Positions 50,012 to 60,870 of a DNA stretch of 64,000 bases are shown piece by piece. The notes beneath the pieces are model-generated. The model was not told the origin of the DNA and did no database searches. It saw nothing but the letters and a program-made list of their open reading frames with translations. The number at the start of each line of letters is the position of its first letter. The first letter of the stretch is position 1. The position numbers and the translations under genes are program-made. Location of the stretch: contig NW_019091583.1 of the NCBI RefSeq assembly GCF_001949145.1, positions 90,078 to 154,077 on the forward strand. The letters are read 5' to 3'. Source of the stretch: Acanthaster planci (lineage: Eukaryota; Echinodermata; Asteroidea; Valvatida; Acanthasteridae).

Positions 50012-50475
50012 GTTCTTGTACTCGGGCTACAAAATACTCGGAGCTCGACAACCGAAAATTGTACTCGAGCATCAAAGTACTCGTACTCGACTCAAAAGTA
50101 CTCGATAAAAAAATCTTTTAAGTTAACTTACCACGGCCGTTAGAATAAGGTACAAAAATATCGACCCCAATGACCCAAGATTCGATAAGGTTTAGACAAA
50201 AGAAGGTTGAATGTGGGACCATTAACGTGCATGACAAATTCGCCATCTGTGGTCGTAGTTAACCAAATCACGTATGCGAATTATATTGTGGTACTCCAGA
50301 TTGGTCCCGCGATTTACTTGGGCATTGGTAGTCTCGTTCCAAGTACTCGTACTAGGAAGTGCAAGTACTTGTACTCGGAACCAGTACTTGTACTCGGCTG
50401 GCAAAGTACTCGACCTGTCTTTGTACTCGGCAGTCAAAGTACTCGGCAGTACTTGGTACTCGGAAAAAGGAACTC
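50012..50475. repeat. TACTCG array, right of the gap, interrupted
   Basis: Repeat at 50012-50105 and 50335-50475 (AGTACTCGTACTCG, TTGTACTCGG-variants), with about 230 bases of other sequence between. Confidence 0.85.
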
Positions 50476-50659
50476 GACTACAACACTGGTTATTACCTAA
50501 TATAGGCAACACAGCACTTTAAGCGTATAACCAATCAGTGGTTCACAGCAGCCTAGAAGAAGGCAGGGTTCTCTAAACGACATCACGATGTGGAAAGCAG
50601 ATGCTCATGTACACGGCTTTTGGAGGACCGGAGGCCATTTTTGCTGATCTCTTCATCAC

Positions 50660-50770
50660 TTTTCATTCTTTGTTAGAGTGGCTTTTACTCTGTGAGAGAG
50701 GATTTCACTCCTTTGGCGTGGTGTTACAAAGACCCCACTCTTTTTGAGGGTGAGCCTGTCACTCTTTTGC
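50660..50770. mobile_element. CACTC/GAGTG-rich element, right-end-like
   Basis: AGAGTGGCTTTTACTCTGTG and CCACTCTTTTTGAGGGTGAG then ACTCTTTTGCATTTA match the right end of 51835-52075 (GGAGTGGCTTTTACTCTTTC and CTATTTTGCATTTA). Confidence 0.55.
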
Positions 50771-51834
50771 ATTTACGGATGATTTTTAATATGGTATATG
50801 CTTTTAAGTGGATCACAATAGAATACAATCCACAAAGATAACTCATCCTTATACATTCTTGCACAAACAACGAACAATTCCTTTCCAGGATCACTGCAGC
50901 CCATGTGATATTGTTTACCACTACTATTAAAATCTTACTGGCGCAGAGGCTGCAAAAGGGGGGGGGGGTAGCACATGCGTCCACGGGAAAGAGATGGCGG
51001 CCGTTAGCTACTGGCTCACACATAGCCATGCTTACACTACATTTCCAGCAACGGCCATGACAAACCCAAGGACAACCCCGCACCCCCAAAAAGAGCCGCG
51101 AGCAATACGAAGTACACGGCGCCGCTTGGTTGGCGAGTCCGATCGGAGAATTGAGCAGCTTCAATGATTCACCTCAGTGTTCATGTGAATTGGTCATCGA
51201 ACTTGATAATAGACCCCGTCGGCATTTGCCTTTCGGTTCTCTCTTTGGCAGCGCAGGAAAGCGTATCCGAAAAATCTATTTGCATACACACTGCGGCCCA
51301 AGTATCAACTTATCGATTCATGGAAGGGTGGTGTGGGCTGACATAAACAGCGGCACCCGCTGATGGAAGGGGAAACTACGGAGTTTGTGAGATATTGGTA
51401 GCCAGCGGCTTGATTTCATCCCATGTTCTAAAACGACTGATTAAATTCCTCGCTGAAGAATTCCGCTCATAGCTGCGCCCGCAGAGTAATTAACGAAGCT
51501 GACGGCCGGGCATAAACACCACCTCGCGGTCGCAAAATCTCGACCGCCTCGCTGGCTCGCCAGCCGGAAATCAGGAAGGTATTTGACTGCCCGGTCCAGG
51601 CGCACACCGTATGCACGGGTGCGTTCTGCAAATAGGTCCTTGCATGTATTGCCATTGGCCATGAACCTATGCACGTGTACAGTTGAGGTCAAAAGTTTAC
51701 CAACACTCGGACCGAAAGCATTTGATCAGAATTATTGAGACCATTCCGCTTCTTAGAAACTACTCTCTTTTTATAACTGAACAACAATCACGTCCATTTT
51801 ATGCAATAGACAGTAATAGTGAGTTCCTTATAGA
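50771..51834. other. Intergenic stretch with a candidate conserved non-coding patch
   Basis: 51430-51670 is high-complexity and CpG-bearing (for example AGAGTAATTAACGAAGCTGA). No gene recognised. Confidence 0.35.
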
Positions 51835-52075
51835 CCCACTCAAAGCGAGTGCAAAACACTCTAAAAGAGTGAAAAAACCACTCCAAGAGAATGAAGATCA
51901 TTCTAAAAGATGAGCCACGTAAAGGAATAACTCTTTTTTCGAGTTGTTCTCTATTTCGCTCTCTGGCTTAGTAAAACTTCCTTTTGGAGTGGCTTTTACT
52001 CTTTCGGTTACTTATATAACAGACTCAATCTTTTTGAAAGTGTCTTTTTTCACTATTTTGCATTTAGAGGTTACT
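51835..52075. mobile_element. CACTC/GAGTG MITE-like element (about 240 bp)
   Basis: The left end CACTCAAAGCGAGTGCAAAA and CACTCTAAAAGAGTGAAAAA, and the right end GTGTCTTTTTTCACTATTTT and GCATTTA, form a loose inverted repeat built from GAGTGAAAA motifs. No coding capacity. Confidence 0.6.
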
Positions 52076-53285
52076 CAGCCCTAGAGGAACAGTTATCGAG
52101 GAATGGCTGAGTACATAAAATCCCAAAACCTGTTACTGAACACTAGTTGGAGTGCATGTCAACTGTCGGTCAGAACTGCCCCTCCCACAAAAAATACACT
52201 TGACTGCGCTGCTTAAAATTACACACGACTATGCGATATCGGTTGCACCCGCTACCTAGAAGTTCAATGGCGTACAATCTCAAGCCTCACTCAAGTAAAT
52301 AAGACAGGGTCTGGCACGTTTGTCTCTGTACTGCCACCTGTTGCTTCTAATGAAGCTTCCGCTGAGTCAGGAGATCGAAGACGGTATGTGTTATCTGAGA
52401 CATAATGTTGCGGTCAACCTCAATCTTAAGCGTCAATTTAAAAGCCGAGGCACTTCGTCTTATCCGGACGTCTTGATTCTACGGCAATGTGAGCCCTGCA
52501 CGCACATGACGAATTACAATGCGTATACTGTTTTGTTGCTCGAGGAGTAAGAACGATAATTTTCAAAGTCTAGCTTTGGATCATATCCGTTGTGCTTCGA
52601 TGACATAACTCGAATTACTACATAAGGAGCTAGCTTTCCATTAGAGAGTCAAGTATTAGAGTGCACGGAATCTGAAGCAGATACATGGGTACATTTTGAA
52701 AATGTCAAGTTCCTGAATAGTTTCCCTTATTACTTCCACGAAAATTAATTCATGTTGTTAGTTAGCAGATTACTTATCCTTTACGTTAATTTTCTCTAAA
52801 TCCCAATCAAGTGGCCAAGATTGCCAGTACAGCCTCTTTTTCAGCAATAACAGTAAAGGCCCAATCCTGACGCAATAATTCGTTTACTTCCACGGCGACC
52901 TCGTTCCCAAACACAAGCGAGTCTAGCCACGGCTTCTTGATTTCCTTTTGCTCAACAAAAGCCGCAGATTTTGTTTAATCGACCAATCGATCGATAATTG
53001 GCTGAGGCTGCATTTCTCTCGATTAATTTCCATCGATCTGAAAAATCTCCTGTGCCTTGTGTCCGGATGGCCTGAAAGTACTGCACCCGCGCAGATTTCA
53101 CCCACCCCCTGCGATTATTAGACTCAAATCTAGATACCATTGCAATTTGCAGACATTGTCTTTCAAGAAAAACAGCTCTGGGCTTCTGACCTTCAGTGTG
53201 CTTGATATCCTTCACAACCGAAGGAGATGCATTGCGTTTTCGGGGTACAGCCACAACCAAACCGCAACACCAAGGAATAGATTAA
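52076..53285. other. Intergenic stretch with a candidate conserved non-coding patch
   Basis: 52920-53110 contains CGACCAATCGATCGATAATT and CTCGATTAATTTCCATCGAT, dense in ATCGAT and ATTA cores known as Onecut/Cut and homeodomain sites. No gene recognised. Confidence 0.4.
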
Positions 53286-53289
53286 GCGG

Positions 53290-53530
53290 AAGATTGTACA
53301 TACACTGTAAAAACCAACGCCCGTTATAAACACGTCTTTACGTTAATTGTAAATACGTGTTTAAAATCACACCCTTTTTTGTGTTCAGAAAGTGTTATCC
53401 CCGATGAGGTGTTTTTGTTTCTTTTTATTAACACCAAAATGTACCATTGTGTCTAGATTTATTAACGCATCAACAGGTATTTGTTGAAAAAAAATAACAC
53501 CAAATCGTGTTTAGCTTTGGAGTATGAAAA
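53290..53530. mobile_element. ACACTGTAAAAA-type MITE end, incomplete
   Basis: Starts ACACTGTAAAAACCAACG and is full of GTGTT/AACAC motifs (AAACACG, GTGTTTAAA, AACACCAAA). That pattern is typical of small elements in aquatic animals. The opposite terminus was not found. Confidence 0.4.
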
Positions 53531-56500
53531 CCACAACGCGTTCCTTAAATGTTACCAGGAAGGTGTTTAAATGGCGGTAAAACATTCTCACTTGTTTGAA
53601 CGGGATGCTGTTAAGTATCATCAGTCTGTTGTATTACCATATTTGGGCGACCTATTACACCACGAATCTTGCACAATCTGACCAATCGCAAGGCTTGTTC
53701 TAGCTGACTGCGACGGATTGTATGGGGCGTTTCCAGGTTACAGGGTGCTTTTCTTAAAGGTTGCAGCAAACGGACCAAAAACACCAACGAAGAATATCAA
53801 CTGCAAACATTTGATTGGTTGTGCTAAAAAGAACTGGAGTACAGATAAACTAGAAGTTCTAAAATACGTTTGTACCGATGGGATTTAAAATTCGTTGTTG
53901 CCAACTTGAGATATTTTAGGTGGAACTTGGACCAAAAAAACATGCTGTATCAGTAAGGATAGCTCACTATGCCCATATATGGTAATACTCTAGACTGATA
54001 ATTAAGTTCTGTATATGATGCATGTTTTCAAACTCAGGGCAAAAGCAGACGGAAGAATTCGAACGTGCCATGACATTCCCCACTGATTTTTTTATCACCC
54101 CTCTGGATCAAGATAATGCAAACTTGGACATTTTTTCTGCGTGAGAAAAATCTCGTCCTGTCGTTCTGCCTTATTGATGCAAGGAGAGCTTTGGTCGGGG
54201 TACTCCATCTTGTCTTGCCCCACTTATCTAAACATCCTCACCGGAGGCTCTTTTAAAAGCACGGGCAAGTATTCCGGGAAAGACCATATGGCACAGATGG
54301 TCCCCCCACGCGTGCATGTTTGGATACGCTCAAGGACAGCTGCGCCGATGAGGCATCGAAAGAAGCTACATGCGCATTATCAAGTAGCCAGCGAGATCCG
54401 GTGTCGAGAGGATTCTAGCCGTGATCCTCTGTCCATAATGCATGTGACTGTGCAGGCACATTTGTATTTAAAAAGTAGCTTGAACGTACTTTTCAACCAT
54501 GGAACGAAGCAAGCCTGAAAGGTTACTGTACTTTTACATCCAAGAAAACGTTCATTCTTCAGGTGTGTGACTGCAAGAGATTATAAGAGGAAAGCCCGAA
54601 GCCTTGAAAAGAACTAACGTATGCATACTAAAAATACCTAACTACGCCAAAGTTAATTTGAAAAAGAAAAACTGAAAGACGTAAAAGCAGTGAGCGCTTG
54701 GACGAAAAGACGCCAGGAAAAGTGTCTGTTCTCGCATCGACTGGTTCACCATGACACTCCCTCTTTGATCTGGCATGTGTATATATATATACACGCGGAG
54801 CCGTCAAGCGCGCTGGCTCACCGATAGTTTCTGGGCGTGTGAACCGGAGATGTAATTTGGCCAGGTTGGCTGTCGAACCGCCGCGTCATGAGACAGCATC
54901 GTGTCATTCGGTCCGTCGACTCTCACGTGCCGGGGCGATATTAAAGATTCCGTGAAACGCACGCCGCAGCGATGAATAACACTTTGTCAAATTCTTCCCA
55001 TTCTTATTTTCAGAAAGAGTTGAACTTCAAGGGATGCAGAGTTACCATGATTGGGCCAAATTCCCTTCAATGTCACAGATTCCTGTAAGATTGACTTTCT
55101 CTCTCAATTCATTTCAATCTCACACTGTGGTAACAGCGCCTCAACATTGTCGAATCCCTAATCTTGACAAGAGACGGATTGATTATTGACTCTTTGGAAA
55201 ACAAGACGGTAAAAGCAATCCCTTCATGAGTTCAAGTATATTTGTTTACTTTCACGTTTTGTTCAAGCTACCGAGTTCTTCATCTAGGGACAATGGCAGA
55301 GCTACGTCATGCAGGTTATAGGTTACAGCTTTGTGGCAAGCGCGATGTTTGTGCAACCTAAAGATGGGCTCATTTGGGGGCGAATCCTCGGCCGACTTTC
55401 TGCTTGCCCGCTGTCTCGCTGTTACCTACCGACTGGAAAACGGCGAAAAGCAAAAACAGGGGGCAACTTACTTCTTTTGGGAGCTTGATCAAATTCTTGC
55501 ATGTTTTTTTTTTCTTCTTTTTCTTCTTCTTCACTCAAAAACTCGGTGACCACAAATCCTCTGCGAAAATACCACTTCTTTTGAGGGTACACTTGGAGAT
55601 GAAATATTCGCCTTGGCCAAGCCCGAACTACCCTGAAAACGAAGAAACAGAAACGCATGTTAAAGGTAAGGCCGATGCAAGAATTCAACGTGTGCAAAAC
55701 TATACCTCTATATGTCAATGACCCTTTAAGTCGTCCGAGTGAAATCACCGAAGCATATACCTCGGATGATTTTTTTTTCATTAACGTTGGTGATCAATTC
55801 TGTGGAATGACATCGTGAGACATGCGAGTGAGCAATAAACAAATCACATCCAGACATTCAGTCAAGATTGAAACGTGGATCAAAGGTGAACATCCACTTT
55901 AAATGCCTTCTAGGCGTGTGGACAGGCAGAAACAATGTTCTGCAATATCCCCCTCCCCTAAAAAGTACAAACTCTTACATCCTTATAACCTTACTATCAC
56001 TTTTTAACTACTTCAGTTCTTCAGAAGTTATATGTCACTGTCCAAATCACAGGCCTAAAATCATTGTTCTTTCGGAAAGAGACCATTCGTCAATACTCTT
56101 AGTTGTTTTAGTATTTTGCTCAATATTTTTAACGTTGTTGCGGGCTGACAGCCCAGCATGGTGCTCATTATTTCTCCAACACCGAACTAGCGTTTGCTAA
56201 TAAATTCTAAATGCGTGAAATAAACGCGTCGTTTGTCCACTGTTTAAGTAAGTTCTTTGCCGTACATGAGGCACATTGCGTCTTCCTAAGGTAAAACGTT
56301 ACGAAGGGATGAACAAAACAATGTCACGATTTCACAAATGATCCATATTTTTGTTGGTCGGGAACAATTAGATTTTACGCATGTGGAATGAGCAATGAAT
56401 GAGGAGAAACTTCTGTAGAGTTGAAGACAATGTTTATGTTGTTGATAACAACTCAGCCTTGAATCAACGAAACAGGCAAGTTTATGAGTGTGAGTGAAGA

Positions 56501-56640
56501 ACAAGTGGGGGCGCTAAAGTAAATTCACGCCATGCGAGGCACGATGATCTACAACTTGATGACGTCAGCGCGCTGTTTTGTCATCCAACCTGTTCGCGCC
56601 AAGCGAAATGCCAGCACACGGCGAACGAAGTCGGCTGCAT
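53531..56640. other. Sequence upstream of the receptor gene
   Basis: No gene recognised. A (TA)n run at 54780-54791 is followed by CpG-bearing sequence to 54960. T-rich tract at 55503-55535. Confidence 0.4.
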
Positions 56641-56649
56641 TATAAAAAG
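56641..56649 (+). promoter_or_regulatory. Canonical TATA box TATAAAAAG, alternative receptor promoter
   Basis: TATAAAAAGCC is close to the optimal TATA consensus and sits in GC-rich sequence about 1 kb before the receptor ATG. A start near 56672 could lead into an exon ending at 56914. That exon would contain an upstream ATG with a 72-codon frame, which makes it the less attractive of the two TATA candidates. Confidence 0.35.
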
Positions 56650-56851
56650 CCTGGCGCGTAAGTGATTTGGGCGATGAAATCTGAATGGACCACTGCAATT
56701 GTGGGCCGATCCGTTTTCTGCGTATCCACCATCCCCGGAGAGTGCTTGACGCCTGCCGCAAGTTGCAGCGAGACACCGCCGCGGAAAGAGCGGCGTATTC
56801 TGTGCTCGTCGCGCGGGGGGAGGTTGTGTTTTTTACACCGCCCGATGTTGC

Positions 56852-56858
56852 TATATAA
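56852..56858 (+). promoter_or_regulatory. TATA-like element, candidate receptor promoter
   Basis: TATATAA lies about 30 bases before a short leader that ends in a consensus donor at 56914/56915. The spacing fits a TATA promoter giving a very short first exon. No other core-promoter motif was identified. Confidence 0.35.
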
Positions 56859-56882
56859 CTGTCTTCCGAGGCCGGCAGTGCA

Positions 56883-56914
56883 AATGTAAATGTGGTCCAT
56901 GTATCAATCTCCAG
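56883..56914 (+). other. Probable non-coding first exon of the orexin-like receptor gene
   Basis: The segment ends in CTCCAG|GTGAGC, a strong splice donor at 56915, 690 bases before the receptor acceptor. A TATA-like element TATATAA at 56852-56858 would place the start near 56883. The surrounding 56,550-57,250 is more GC- and CpG-rich than the flanks, as at many promoters. If the upstream TATAAAAAG at 56641 is used instead, the exon would begin near 56672 and carry a long upstream open frame (56674-56889). The 5' boundary is inferred; only the donor is directly visible. Confidence 0.45.
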
Positions 56915-57604
56915 GTGAGCGCTTCCCGCATACAGAAGTTTTCCTCGGCACTTGAACAAGTACAGGCGCTTCGGGAGAGTGCTTTCTTCGGACTACTTTG
57001 TCATCATCCGTTGGAGAGTCTGTTGTCCAGTGCGCTCACCGCTTTGGAACTACCTGCCTGCCTCAGGGACCGTGCGGCACATGATGGCCTACCCCACGAT
57101 GCGGCATTGCTGAGCGTGACGGCAGCGTTTGGTTTCTCCCGGCGTGCGGCGTAGTCTGGATGCATCGCTGGACTGCTTCCGCAGTCGCGTCTGTGAATAC
57201 TCGACGACCTCACCAAAGACTTATTAGACCACGAACCCGTTCTTGTCTGTATAAGACTTCACCGGCATTTTCTTGAGGGAGAAATTACATCAAGGGAGGT
57301 TCTTAAGCGTGTCGTTCTAAACATTTGCCGACCTGACGTAAATCAAGAAGGGAAAGAAAGCTTGAAGACAGTTTCTCTCAAGAAAGAAAAAAAGTTTAGT
57401 TGTCGTTCATAGCAGAAGTGAACCGAAATAAACACCGCAATGCGGTGTCGAATAAGTCTTTGTGTACAGATAGTGAGCTTCCTTATATAGAAAGCTTGCG
57501 ACGAAGTGTCGACTATGGACGAAAGAGTGGGGCAGGCCCAACGTAAATGTTGACACTTCAAGGTGCTTAAAACTCTTGAGGTATTCCTATTAAAGATTGT
57601 TCAG

Positions 57605-57639
57605 AGTGACTGATACCGACTGGGGGAACTATCACCAAG
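57605..57639 (+). other. 5' UTR part of the receptor exon, after a 3' splice site
   Basis: A 3' splice site ending TTGTTCAG at 57604 precedes 35 bases of leader and the receptor ATG. The in-frame TGA at 57607 rules out coding sequence running in from upstream in this frame, so any upstream exon is non-coding. The acceptor call rests on the motif alone; transcription starting directly upstream of the ATG is also possible. Confidence 0.55.
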
Positions 57640-58038
57640 ATGGGCTCCGAACACCTGGGTCCCAACAACTCCAACCCCAACCCCCCGCCGCTCAGTTTGC
57701 CGTTCTCCCCGACGGAGACGCCGGCCTGGATGACCGACGAATACATGGACGAGCTGTACCAGATGTTGCAGAAGGTGGTCATGCCCAACGCGCACGAGTG
57801 GTTCCTCATTGCGGTCTACGCCGTCCTATTCCTCACCGGCCTGGCCGGCAACCTCCTGGTCTGCTTCGCTGTGCTCCGGAACGAGCACATGCGCACCGTC
57901 ACCAACTACTACATCGTCAACATGGCGGTGGCCGACGTGTTGGTCATCGTGCTCTGCCTGCCGGCCAACGTGATCGTCGACACCACGGAGACCTGGTTTT
58001 TCGGCGAAATGGCCTGCCGCATCTTTCCGTACATCCAG
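57640..58038 (+). CDS. Orexin/hypocretin-like receptor, first coding exon (N-terminus to start of TM3)
   Basis: Encodes the first 133 residues of a class A peptide GPCR of the plasma membrane. The ATG has a strong context (ACCAAGATGG), and an in-frame TGA lies at 57607-57609 just after the acceptor. Seen in order: a 50-residue extracellular tail with one N-glycosylation sequon (N9) and an acidic helix-like segment (about 32-48); TM1 (about 54-79) with GNLLV (N71 = 1.50); the loop HMRTVTNY; TM2 (about 88-112) with the AVAD motif (D99 = 2.50) and P108; first extracellular loop TETWFFG; C126 (3.25, disulfide); and PYIQ ending on Q133 (3.32). D114, W119 and Q133 have the same spacing as the orexin-binding residues D2.65, W and Q3.32 of vertebrate orexin receptors. 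The exon ends at CAG|GTAAGA, phase 0. TM3 to TM7 are not in the window. Codons are rich in G/C third positions, unlike the flanks. Allatotropin or other orexin-related receptors are the main alternatives. Confidence 0.93.
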
Positions 58039-59100
58039 GTAAGAGCCAAAGTTTGTTTATTTGTTTGTTGTTGTTTTTTAAACACTGATTGAATTGGCAT
58101 CCAGATAATATCAGACGCTGCATGCTTGCTAGCTTGCCACTTCATGTGGGAATGCAACCAGTATTTGTAGTAATGGCTCATGGTTTCAAACACAAGCTAA
58201 AGGAAAGGACGCCATCTTCACACTTTTCCCCTCCACTTGTATAAAATAAACGAAACCAACGGTCCAGTTGAACTGGACTGGTGCCTCGACACAGGTGGAA
58301 TCCTTATGCAGTCTGAGCACAAAACCTTTAACTCGAAGAAAGCATGAGACTGGCTCGAGAAGTATGTGCAATACACTTTTAAGCTTTCAAAACACAGTAA
58401 ACTGCAGAAAAGCAGAAAATCATTCACTGTATCATATCGGACTACTTGACAGTAAGGCCACTGCAGGGTTTTTTCAACTGGCGTTTCACAGTATTAACTT
58501 CTAATCAGCTCTCAATTTAAAGAGTACGTGGATCTACTCAAGTTCTCTTGCAATCAACTGATAAATACCGTCGCTGAGTGTGATCTCCTCAAGATTATTG
58601 TCTACCCCGTGCCGTTAATTCTGAATTTTTCGACATCCAAATCCTCTAAACCGACACGGCAGCAGTCAGAATTAAACCTCAATATCCGTAGTTTTTATGT
58701 TGCCACTGGTCCTGCTTTTCTTGCGCGGTTCTGCCTTTCTTAAAGATTAAAGTAGGCCTACAGGTTGATTTGTTCCCCTAGACCCTGTAAGTGGTGGCCA
58801 TACGGTTTTGTTTGTTTTCAGTAACCCAATTCGGTTCGTCAAGCACAGCGACTGCATTTATTGTTGGTGTATGCCCTCGGGAATTTCAAAGTGCGCTCGT
58901 TCGCTTGGAACCGAATATCTTAAAGAAACATACAGTTGTTGTCGAAAGTTTAGTCGTACACTTGGACTCCGCGTACTTAATTCCACTTTTTAAGAGTCAA
59001 TCCTGGTGAACATTCATTTTCATTTAGAATACTTACACTATTTAATAAGACGTCATAATCATCTGCCAGCCCCTATGTAAACAGAGTTTCGTTTCAGGAG
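58039..59100 (+). other. Receptor intron (start)
   Basis: Begins GTAAGAGCC and includes a TTTGTTTG-rich tract. No downstream receptor exon (expected to start with the rest of TM3 and a DRW/DRY motif) was found up to 64000. Confidence 0.7.
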
Positions 59101-59106
59101 TTCAGA

Positions 59107-59229
59107 AGCCTAAGGTAGTATATAATGATTTTGTTTCATTTGGGAATGCACAAAGGAGGTTTCCCTGTGGAATAGAAGAACTGCCCTCTGAGATGGCAGC
59201 TATGCAAACCCTCTATACTACCTTAGGCT
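59107..59229. mobile_element. R4-related element bounded by a perfect 16-bp inverted repeat
   Basis: AGCCTAAGGTAGTATA (59107-59122) and TATACTACCTTAGGCT (59214-59229) are exact inverted copies. Between them lie AGGTTTCCCTGTGGAAT, CTGCCCTCTGAGATGGCAGC and ATGCAAACC of family R4. Confidence 0.8.
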
Positions 59230-59790
59230 ACCATGCAAAGCGACATGCAACGAAAATGAAAACTAAACGTGTGGGCAAAACCCCAGATTCTCCACATACA
59301 ACTTGTACGAAGTCTATCGCCCTGCGTCTTCTCCGACTGTTATTGATGGTTTCGTCCGGCGCACAGCGGAAAGAAAGATCGTTTTCGGCACTAGCAAAAA
59401 TTATGAGGGCGATCGATCATTCCTAGTGCATTTAAAGTAATCCTATTCGTCACCTTGTGGGGCGAAAGAGATTCTACATCAAAAACACTTTGCAAAGGTG
59501 GTTTTATATATAGACATGTAGCTGAGATTCAAAGGAAACGATTAGAGAATTACCGAGTTTTGATAAGCAGACATCGATTTTCTTATCTGACTGGGTATGC
59601 CCGGGCCCGCAGAACACATGCGGATCTGAAAATCTTGGGATTGGAATTTCCAGACACTAGGAGGTTTTCGGAAGTCAATCCTGGTCACAGCGTGACAAAA
59701 ACCCCATTAACTCCTTGTTCAAGTGGGCTTACGATAACACTAAATGAAGGAAATCACAGGGTAAAGCAAACAGGACACGGGCGCGGGACG

Positions 59791-60126
59791 TATTGCTAAT
59801 GGAAACACGACAGTTCAGCTCCCGGTTAAAAAAAAGAAGTGATACGCGTGTTGCACTTCTTCACAATGTAAGGACACCTCTTTTAGCTGATACGATTTGC
59901 TATGCTCGAGATGCCAGCAAATGTAAAGAAGGTTTGCATGGCTGCCATCTTGAAGCAGTATTGCTAATGGAAGCACGACAGTTAAGCTCCCAGTTAAAAA
60001 AAAAGAAGTGATACGCGTGTTGCACTTCTTCACAATGTAAGGACACCTCTTTTAGCTGACACGATTTGCTATGCTTGAGGTGCCAGCAAGTAAAGAAGGT
60101 GTAAAGAAGGTTTGCATGGCGGCCAT
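59791..60126. repeat. 168-bp tandem duplication with internal hairpin
   Basis: TATTGCTAATGGAA at 59791 and 59959 begin two nearly identical units. Each holds AAGAAGTG...CACTTCTT around ATACGCGTGTTG, an 8-base inverted repeat. Each ends with the R4-like TTTGCATGGCNGCCATCTTG. Confidence 0.9.
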
Positions 60127-60205
60127 CTTGCAGGGCAGTGCTTTTGTTCCACTAGGTATGGACAAAGGAGGTTTCCCTGTGGAACAACAGAACTGCCTCT
60201 GTCTC
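60107..60205. mobile_element. Hairpin repeat family R4, copy 4
   Basis: GTTTGCATGGCGGCCATCTT, GCAGGGCAGTGCTTTTGTTC, CAC then GGAGGTTTCCCTGTGGAACA and ACAGAACTGCC. The left arm is complete and the right arm is cut short. Confidence 0.75.
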
Positions 60206-60769
60206 AAGGGGAACATGTAAAGCCCGCCGTCTCCCTTGATGACAAAAATGTGAAATGAAAACCAGGAATGCGTTAAGGCAAAAGAAACGAATTAAGATAT
60301 GAAAGGTGACGAAACTCACCAATCTGCTTGAAAAACCAAATAAAACAAAACCCTTATTTTTAAACTATCCCCTCCCACTATCCATTATCAGTTCTTAACT
60401 GATAAGTGCTCCAAGCAGCAATTTTCCCATTGGATAAAAGTGGTTAAGATAGCGACACCAATGTCAATAACTCTCCTATTCAATTATTGTGAAACGGCAC
60501 CGCAAGGCAAGAGAGCGCAGTAAACATTGACCCTACACGTGAGCAAATGGCCTCGAATGACTTCTTTCCTCGGAAGGGAGCTCTCGTGATCTAGTGCGGC
60601 GGGTTTCAGGTGTCCTACTTCGGTGTACTATCAAGAGCGCGATGCAAAATGAAGACAGCAATACGTGTCTGGGAACTTGCCGGCAACCTTAAAAGAGCTA
60701 AGGTGGGGTTTATTTGAGCCGACTCCAAGCCTAAGGACCAGACGATTTAAACCCCTTCGACTGCAACTA
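60206..60769. other. Receptor intron segment, nothing recognised
   Basis: High-complexity sequence at 60480-60660 without coding evidence. Confidence 0.4.
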
Positions 60770-60870
60770 TACCCAGCAAGAAATGAGANTTGTTACTAAC
60801 ACATCCCCAAGATGTCTGAAAGGAATTCCCCAGATTCCTGCGAGACAATGACCAACACTCGGTATGAACT
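60770..60870 (-). repeat. Repeat family R3, copy 3 (inverted, shortened)
   Basis: On the minus strand: GTGTTGGTCATTGTCTCGCA, GGAATTCCTTTCAGACATCT, TGGGGATGTGTTAGTAACA, then directly TCTCATTTCTTGCTGGGTAT. About 50 bases present at 31760-31815 are missing, and an unresolved N sits at the junction (60789). Confidence 0.85.

Noticed and set aside
49302-50143. Long open frames on both strands
   Set aside because: They consist almost entirely of the N gap.
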